From assembly GCF_949987535.1 (NCBI RefSeq), contig NC_080075.1, positions 59,741,636-59,805,635 of the forward strand: DNA of 64,000 bases. Direction: 5' to 3'. The notes under the pieces were generated by a model. It saw only the letters and a program-made list of their open reading frames with translations. It did no database searches and was not told where the DNA came from. Positions 58,261 through 64,000 of this stretch are shown here, one piece after another. This DNA is from Balaenoptera acutorostrata. Taxonomy: Eukaryota; Chordata; Mammalia; Artiodactyla; Balaenopteridae. Both the position numbers and the translations under genes were made by a program. Position 1 is the first letter of the stretch; every line of letters begins with the position of its first letter.

Positions 58261-59680
58261 TTTTAAACATCTTTATTGAAGTATAATTGCTTTACAATGG
58301 TGTGTTAGTTTCTGCTTTATAACAAAGTGAATCAGTTATACATATACAAATGTTCCCATATCTCTTCCCTCTTGCTTCTCCCTCCCTCCCACCCTCCCCA
58401 TCCCACCCCTCTAGGTGGTCACAAAGCACCAAGCTGATCTCCCTGTGCTATGCGGTTGTTTCCCACTAGCTATCTATTTTACATTTGGTAGTGTATATAT
58501 GTCCATGACACTCTCTCACCCTGTCACATCTCACCCCTCCCCCTCCCCATATCCTCAAGTCCATTCTCTAGTAGGTCTGTGTCTTTATTCCCGTCTTGCC
58601 ACTAGGTTCTTCATGGCCTTTTTTTTTTTTTTCCCTTAGATTCCATATATATGTGTTAGCATACTGTATTTGTTTTTCTCTTTCTGACTTACTTCACTCT
58701 GTATGACAGACTCTAACTCCATCCACCTCATTACAAATACCTCCATTTCATTTCTTTTTATGGCTGAGTAATATTCCATTGTATATATGTGCCACATCTT
58801 CTTTATCCATTCATCCGATGATGGACACTTAGGTTGCTTCCATGTCCTGGCTATTGTAAATAGAGCTGCAATGAACATTTTGGTACATGACTCTTTTTGA
58901 ACTATGGTTTTCTCAGGGTATATGCCCAGTAGTGGGATTGCTGGGTCGTATGGTAGTTCTATTTGTAGCTTTTTAAGGAACCTCCATACTGTTCTCCATA
59001 GTGGCTGTATCAATTTACATTCCCACCACAAGTGCAAGAGTGTTCCCTTTCCTCCACACCCTCTCCAGCATTTATTATTTGTAGATTTTTTGATGCTGGA
59101 CATTCTGACCGGTGTGAGACAATATCTCATTGTAGTTTTGATTTGCATTTCTCTAATGATTAATGATGTTGAGCATTCTTTCATGTGTCTGTTGGCAATC
59201 TGTATATCTTCTTTGGAGAAATGTCTATTTAGGTCTTCTGCCCATTTTTGGATTGGGTTGTCCGTTTTTTTGTTATTGAGCTGCATGAGCTGCTTGTAAA
59301 TCTTGGAGATTAATCCTTTGTCAGTTGCTTCATTTGCAAATATTTTCTCCCATTCTGAGGGTTGTCTTTTGGTCTTGTTTATGGTTTGCTTTGCTGTGCA
59401 AAAGCTTTTAAGTTTCATTAGGTCCCATTTGTTTATTTGTGTTCTTATTTCCATTTCTCTGGGAGCTGGGTCAAAAAGAATCTTGCTCTGATGTATGTCA
59501 TAAAGTGTTCTGCCTGTGTTTTCCTCTAAGAGTTTGATAGTGTCTGCCCTTACACTTAGGTCTTTAATCCATTTTGAGTTTATTTTTGTGCATGGTGTCA
59601 GGGAGTGTTCTAATTTCATATTTTTACATGTATCTGTCCAATTTTCCCAGCACCAGTTATTTTTTTTTTTTTTTTTTTTT

Positions 59681-60081
59681 AAATTTTCCAGCTTTTATTG
59701 TGAAAAATATCAAACATATACAAAATGAGAATGCCGCGGTGAATCCCGTGTACCCTGTAGCTAGCTACAAAACCATTAATCCACTCTTGTTTCATCTAAA
59801 GCACCCTCCTTCTATTAGATTACTATGAAGCAAATCTCAGACATTTTATTATTCATCCTTTAAAATGGTAACACACCACGAAAAGATATGGATACTTTAA
59901 GTGTAACTCCAGTGCCATCATCATGCATTTAAAAACATTTGCAATAATTTCTCAGTGTCATCAAGTATGTAGTTCTAATATCACTGATTGTAAATTCGTC
60001 CATTCATTTACAGTTAGTTTGAATGAGGATCCAAACAGATTTCACGCATTGCCTCAGATGTGTCCATCTCCCAGGGGTTTC
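59681..60081 (-). repeat. Non-SINE 3' part of the retrocopy, old L1-like
   Basis: 'tattgtgaaaaatatcaaacatatacaaaatgag' and 'gaagcaaatctcagacatttta' resemble a diverged old L1/HAL1-type untranslated sequence. It was presumably next to the SINE at the source locus. On the minus strand it contains TTTTT at 59931-59935. Confidence 0.6.
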
Positions 60082-60326
60082 TTTTTTTTTGGCTGCATTG
60101 GGTCTTCGCTGCTGCGCGCCGACTTTTCTCTAGTTGCGGTGAGCGGGGGCTCCTATTCGTTGAGGTGCGTGAGCTTCTCACTGTGGTGGCTTCTCTTGTT
60201 TCGGAGCATGGGCTCTAGGCACGCGGGCTTCAGTAGTTGCAGCACACGGGCTTCAGTAGTTGCAGCACATGGGCTCAGTAGTTGCAGCACGCGGGTCCTA
60301 GAGCTCGCAAGCTTCAGTAGTTGTGG
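60082..60326 (-). mobile_element. CHR-type SINE, truncated, with internal tandem units
   Basis: The tail side reads 'ggctgcattgggtcttcgct' at 60091-60110. The tRNA-related head is absent, cut by the retrocopy's 5' truncation. A unit of about 23 bases ('cttcagtagttgcagcacacggg' type) occurs three to four times at 60228-60325. Confidence 0.88.
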
Positions 60327-61031
60327 CCAGCACCAGTTATTGAAGAGGCTGTCTTTTCTCCACTGTATATGCTTGCCTCCTTTATCAAAGATAAGGTGAC
60401 CATATGTGTGTGGGTTTATCTCTGGGCTTTCTATCCTGTTCCATTGATCTATATTTCTGTTTTTGTGCCAGTACCAAACTGTCTTGATTACTGTAACTTT
60501 GTAATATAGTCTGAAGTCAGGGAGCCTGATTCCCCCAGCTCCATTTTTCGTTCTCAAGATTGCTTTGGCTATTCGGGGTCTTTTGTGTTTCCATACAAAT
60601 TGTGAAATTTTCTGTTCTAGTTCTGTGAAAAATGCCAGTGGTAGTTTGATAGGGATTGCATTGAATCTGTAGATTGCTTTGGGTAGTAGAGTCATTTTCA
60701 CAATGTTGATTCTTCCAATCCAGGAACATGGTATATCTCTCCATCTATTTGTATCATCTTTAATTTCTTTCATCAGTGTCTTATAATTTTCTGCATACAG
60801 GTCTTTTGTCTCCTTAGGTAGGTTTATTCCTAGATATTTTATTCTGTTTGTTGCAATGGTAAACGGGAGTGTTTTCTTAATTTCACTTTCAGATTTTTTG
60901 TCATTAGTGTATAGAAATGCAAGAGATTTCTGTGCATTAATTTTGTATCCTGCTACTTTACCAAATTCATTGATTAGCTCTAGGAGTTTTCTGGTAGCAT
61001 CTTTAGCATTCTCTATGTATAGTATCATGTC

Positions 61032-61165
61032 GAGATATTTTACATTTTTATATCGTTTTCAAAATTTGTGGTATAACATACTCGAAGCACATTTCAGTTT
61101 GCATTAGACACATTTTAAATGTTCAATAGCCACATGTGGCTGGTGGCTACTGTATTGAACAGTGA
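61032..61165. mobile_element. hAT relic, right part
   Basis: 'aaatgttcaatagccacatgtggctggtggctactgtattgaacag' at 61118-61163 is the right end of the hAT family, continuing from 58260 after the 17-bp TSD. Confidence 0.85.
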
Positions 61166-62820
61166 TGTTCCAGGTGTAATGTGTGCCAGATCATATTTTT
61201 TGATTCATATTAATAATATATAGTATATGTTTATTATACATGATATATATATATCATTTTTCTTTGATTTGAAAGAAGGTTGCTTAAACCTTCTTTAAAA
61301 GGTTTAAATAGGTTTAAAAGGTTTAAACCTATTAATTTCTCCTATCCTCTTTCTACTGTTTTTAGATACATACACACACAAAAACATACAGGTGTGTATC
61401 CTTATATATGTATGTAATTTATACTTATAATTTTAGTTCTTTTATTTGTTAACTTTTATAACTTTAAGTAATATACCTAAAGCTCTATTTCTGATTCTTC
61501 ATGTTTCAGTAGTATCTCAATTATATCTCTTGACCCCTCACCTTATGATGTTACCGTTTCTACCACATTCTGCACATTTCCTCCTTTTCTCTCGGTTCTG
61601 TCTTTTGCCAGCCACACTTAAGTAGAACCCAGTTTGTAGATACTTACAATTGCTTCTGCAACCATGTGTTTTAATCTTTCTAGAAAATTACATAGTCAGG
61701 GAGGGAGTCTCTGTGTAATTTTGATTAATATTGATGGAGATACAGACAGCTAGAACTTGATCTACTGAGAGCTGAAAACCAAACAGAAAAGGTGTTTCCT
61801 TTCTGTAGGCCAATAAATTATGTAGTAATGGTTTTTGGTAATGGAATGAAGTATCAAATGCTAGTTTGAACTGGGACTTTTATTATTTTATGAGGCCATT
61901 TTTGGAGATTAAATATAGCAAGGAAATAGATTCACATTTGACATGTAAATGATTCTTTCTCGTTCTGAAGGCAGCTGGTTCTTTATGGATCAGGGTTATG
62001 TTCTGCTAAAGACGAAATGCCAAGAGCCCAGAGTCAAAGGAAACACAGAATCAGAAATGGCATGTGTATTTTAGTAGTATTGGGGGCTGATGTTATTCAC
62101 AGAAAAGAGTATTTGCAGGTACTTCTGTCTTTAAAGTGAGAATTTGATATATTAAAATTATAAACCAAAAACAATTTTAAATTGAACTATTACATTCAAT
62201 TCCTAATTACTATTATTCTATTTATAAATCTAGTAAATGCTACCAGTCACTTTAAGAATTTATTAATTAACTTGATTAATTATAGTCCTTTAAATATTTA
62301 AACTTTAATGGATTTGATCTTCTTAAGAACTAAATGCCTGTAACAAGTAAATGACTTTAAAGTACTTAAAATGCTCTGGTTAATTTAATAAATAAAATTT
62401 ATAAATGTTGTAATTCTCAAGTTTTTAAAATATATTCTAATAGTGTATACAAACATAGGCGAATCCATTTATACCTTTTAACTTGAACCATAAGTCTAAA
62501 AATCAATTATTCAATTACATATTTTATTTGGTTACATATTTTAATCTGTCAGTTGCTTTGATGTACCATATGTTCTAAGCAATTTAAAAATATTGATGCC
62601 ATGGACTTGATTACTTTATCATCTCTATTTCTCTCTCAGTCTTCTGAGTATTAAAAAACCCTTACCCACTGAGGACAGGGTCACCATCCTGAGCAAATTG
62701 GGGTTACTTCTCAGCTAGCTGAGAAGGCTAATTGTCCAGAGATTTGGATCTGGGGCTGCAGACATTCAGGGAGGTTTTCCTTATGGCCGCGTTGAGTCTT
62801 GCCCAAGACACTGATCCATC
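61166..62820. other. AT-rich unassigned DNA
   Basis: Very AT-rich, particularly 62130-62620. No gene. It contains the hairpin cluster listed separately. Confidence 0.45.
61240..61333. repeat. Cluster of palindromes and AGGTTTAAA repeats
   Basis: Three inverted repeats lie within 94 bases. One is an 18-bp perfect palindrome 'atgatatatatatatcat' (61240-61257). The second pairs 'aaagaaggtt' with 'aaccttcttt' (61272-61281 and 61287-61296). The third has perfect 12-bp arms 'aataggtttaaa' and 'tttaaacctatt' (61307-61318 and 61322-61333) with a 3-base loop. Confidence 0.9.
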
Positions 62821-62827
62821 AATGCCA

Positions 62828-62853
62828 TTTTTTTTTTTTTTTTTTTTTTTTTT
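62828..62853 (+). repeat. Uninterrupted T tract
   Basis: About 26 T followed by GCAG. It could be the tail of an antisense retrotransposed copy, but no SINE or L1 follows it. The T tract plus CAG mimics a splice acceptor. Confidence 0.85.
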
Positions 62854-64000
62854 GCAGCCTAAGTGCCTGGAGTCCAAGTTAAGACCTTTTTATTTCTTAT
62901 GTGACATGTTTCAACCTTATTGTTTGATGTGGGTAGATGAAATTCTATAACTCCTACCCAGGTTGCTTTATCACTAGATGGACATCAGTTAACCAGTTTA
63001 AGGTTTGAGTCTATCCTTAATTCTTTTCTTCATCTCCTCTAACTGGCAGGTCTGGGGCACATAGGTATTTAAGTGGATTCTATACATCTCACATCTTTAC
63101 CTGGCTCTTCAGTTACCACACTAAGGACATGCTAATAACAGGAGGTAGTAGTCACTGTTTTTATTTTGTTTTGTTTTTTGGCAAATAATCTGGAAGTCAT
63201 GATTATCTTTGTGTATCATGAAGTGACCACTGTGTTGGACCTTGCAGTAGAACTTTCAAGTCAAAACAGCTGCCATTCCACTGAATTGGAAGCCTCAAAG
63301 AAGGTGGAGCACCTAGAACTTCAAATGCATGATCAGGGGGGCTGGAGGAACACAGCAAAGGGACACCTGCTTTGGGGGAAGGTGGGAATTTTAGCTTCCA
63401 CTGTCCCTTATGCTCCCATAAATAAGGGTGGAAAACAGAGGCTATAGAAGTTTCAGGTCTTATTTTTCAGACTCTTTTCCTATTAACCCCAGCATATACT
63501 ATTATTAATTACCATTCTCGAGTGACTGATGTGTGCCAGGTCGTGAGGTGTTATAATCTCTATGGAGTAGAAGGTCCTTCCATTGCTATCTTAGTATTTT
63601 TACCTCTAATCTACTACTCACTGCTCCCTGTTGAAGGGAAAATATCTAATCTCAATGGTCAGTGTCTGAAATATTCCTTGGGTCACACTTCCCCAGGGGG
63701 CAGAATTATAGGACTCTGAAATGCTTTCTGCTCCTCTCTGTACCTTCCCTTTCTATACTCTGCACCCACAGGCTTGTCCCCTGTGCCTGTGTGGGTAAGG
63801 CAGGCTGGGCAGGCTGTCCAGGTAGCTTGGTGAACAGACTAGGAGTCTGCTTAGACAGCCGGTCATTCTCGAGTTCAGATAACGGGGGGAGGAGGTCTTG
63901 CTTGAACTCCTCGCCTTCTTCTCCAATCCACCTTTTAGCAGAGTTGGGGTTTGGAGCACTTGTCCGACTTTGATAAAATTGGTATTTGTTCCTTATTTTG
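62854..64000. other. Unassigned DNA
   Basis: Open frames up to 103 codons at 63166-63973 on both strands lack domains. About 63490-63560 has an L2/MIR-like scrap ('gatgtgtgccaggtcgtgagg'). No gene supported. Confidence 0.4.

Larger units (their letters stand above)
59662..60326 (-). mobile_element. 5'-truncated processed retrocopy containing a CHR SINE
   Basis: A perfect 15-bp TSD 'ccagcaccagttatt' (59647-59661 and 60327-60341) bounds the insert inside L1 ORF2. In minus orientation it reads: internal part of a CHR SINE (60326 to 60091), the SINE's short A run (60090-60082), about 400 bases of other sequence (60081-59681), then about 20 A (59680-59661). AATAAA lies at 59694-59699, 14 bases before the tail. 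The structure is that of a polyadenylated RNA reverse-transcribed by L1. Confidence 0.92.
58636..61028 (-). pseudogene. L1 ORF2 C-terminal region, truncated and split
   Basis: From 61028 the minus strand is open from '[20 protein letters not shown]' to '[13 protein letters not shown]' at the nested insertion. The same frame resumes with '[10 protein letters not shown]' (from about 59661) and stays open to the normal stop at 58636. Apart from the nested insertion I see no stop or frameshift over roughly 570 codons, which suggests a rather young copy. It lacks the endonuclease and most of the reverse transcriptase, so it cannot act. The open frame 60153-61028 runs from L1 into the nested SINE and is an accidental fusion. 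Confidence 0.88.
58261..61031 (-). mobile_element. 5'-truncated young L1, antisense, carrying a nested retrocopy
   Basis: The L1 3' end lies at the left after a T run; the truncated 5' end is at 61031. A perfect 17-bp TSD 'gagatattttacatttt' occurs at 58244-58260 and 61032-61048, inside a hAT element. Without the nested 680 bases, about 2.1 kb of L1 remains: the ORF2 C-terminal part and 3' UTR. The truncation falls just after the ADD of the catalytic box. Confidence 0.95.

Noticed and set aside
59923..60399. 158-codon plus-strand open frame
   Set aside because: It runs through the retrocopy, across the SINE and into L1 antisense sequence; an accidental join.

Overview
The window looks like nuclear DNA of a cetacean (whale or dolphin) or a very close relative. 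The main evidence is eight copies of a tRNA-derived SINE of the CHR type, known from whales, hippos and ruminants. Its head reads like 'gggcttccctggtggcgcagtggtt', and several copies keep near-perfect target-site duplications (TSDs). There are no ruminant BovB/Bov-tA or pig PRE1 repeats. The LINE-1 copies are of the cetartiodactyl type. Older layers shared by placental mammals are also present: MIR, L2, MaLR LTRs, hAT elements and old L1.

No complete cellular protein-coding gene can be supported. The stretch is intergenic or deep intronic. Two short splice-bounded open segments (37838-37926 minus; 55544-55636 plus) are offered only as weak exon candidates. Almost all longer reading frames are L1 proteins, their antisense shadows, or frames through SINEs.

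Layout. 0-2.3 kb: probable antisense L2 DNA with an antisense solo LTR and a G-rich tract. 3.5-6.5 kb: a MaLR LTR, a full-length but broken mariner, and an L1 3' end. 6.6-16.4 kb: a three-level nest, in which an L2 is split by an older L1 that is itself split by a nearly complete 7.3-kb L1. 16.4-34 kb: scattered SINE, L1, L2, MIR and MaLR copies and a hAT element with both ends and a TSD. 34.3-45.2 kb: repeat-poor DNA with only MIR and hAT relics, the best place to look for regulatory sequence. 45.3-46.2 kb: two CHR SINEs side by side. 47-58 kb: MER5-like and other hAT relics, a second related solo LTR, a MaLR LTR and young L1 3' ends. 58.1-61.2 kb: a second three-level nest, in which a hAT element holds a 5'-truncated L1 that holds a 5'-truncated processed transcript carrying a CHR SINE. 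61.2-64 kb: AT-rich DNA with a hairpin cluster and a long T tract.

The interest lies in insertion history rather than gene function. The most unusual item is the 665-bp retrocopy at 59662-60326, which has a 15-bp TSD, a poly(A) signal and a poly(A) tail, and contains a CHR SINE joined to unrelated 3' sequence.
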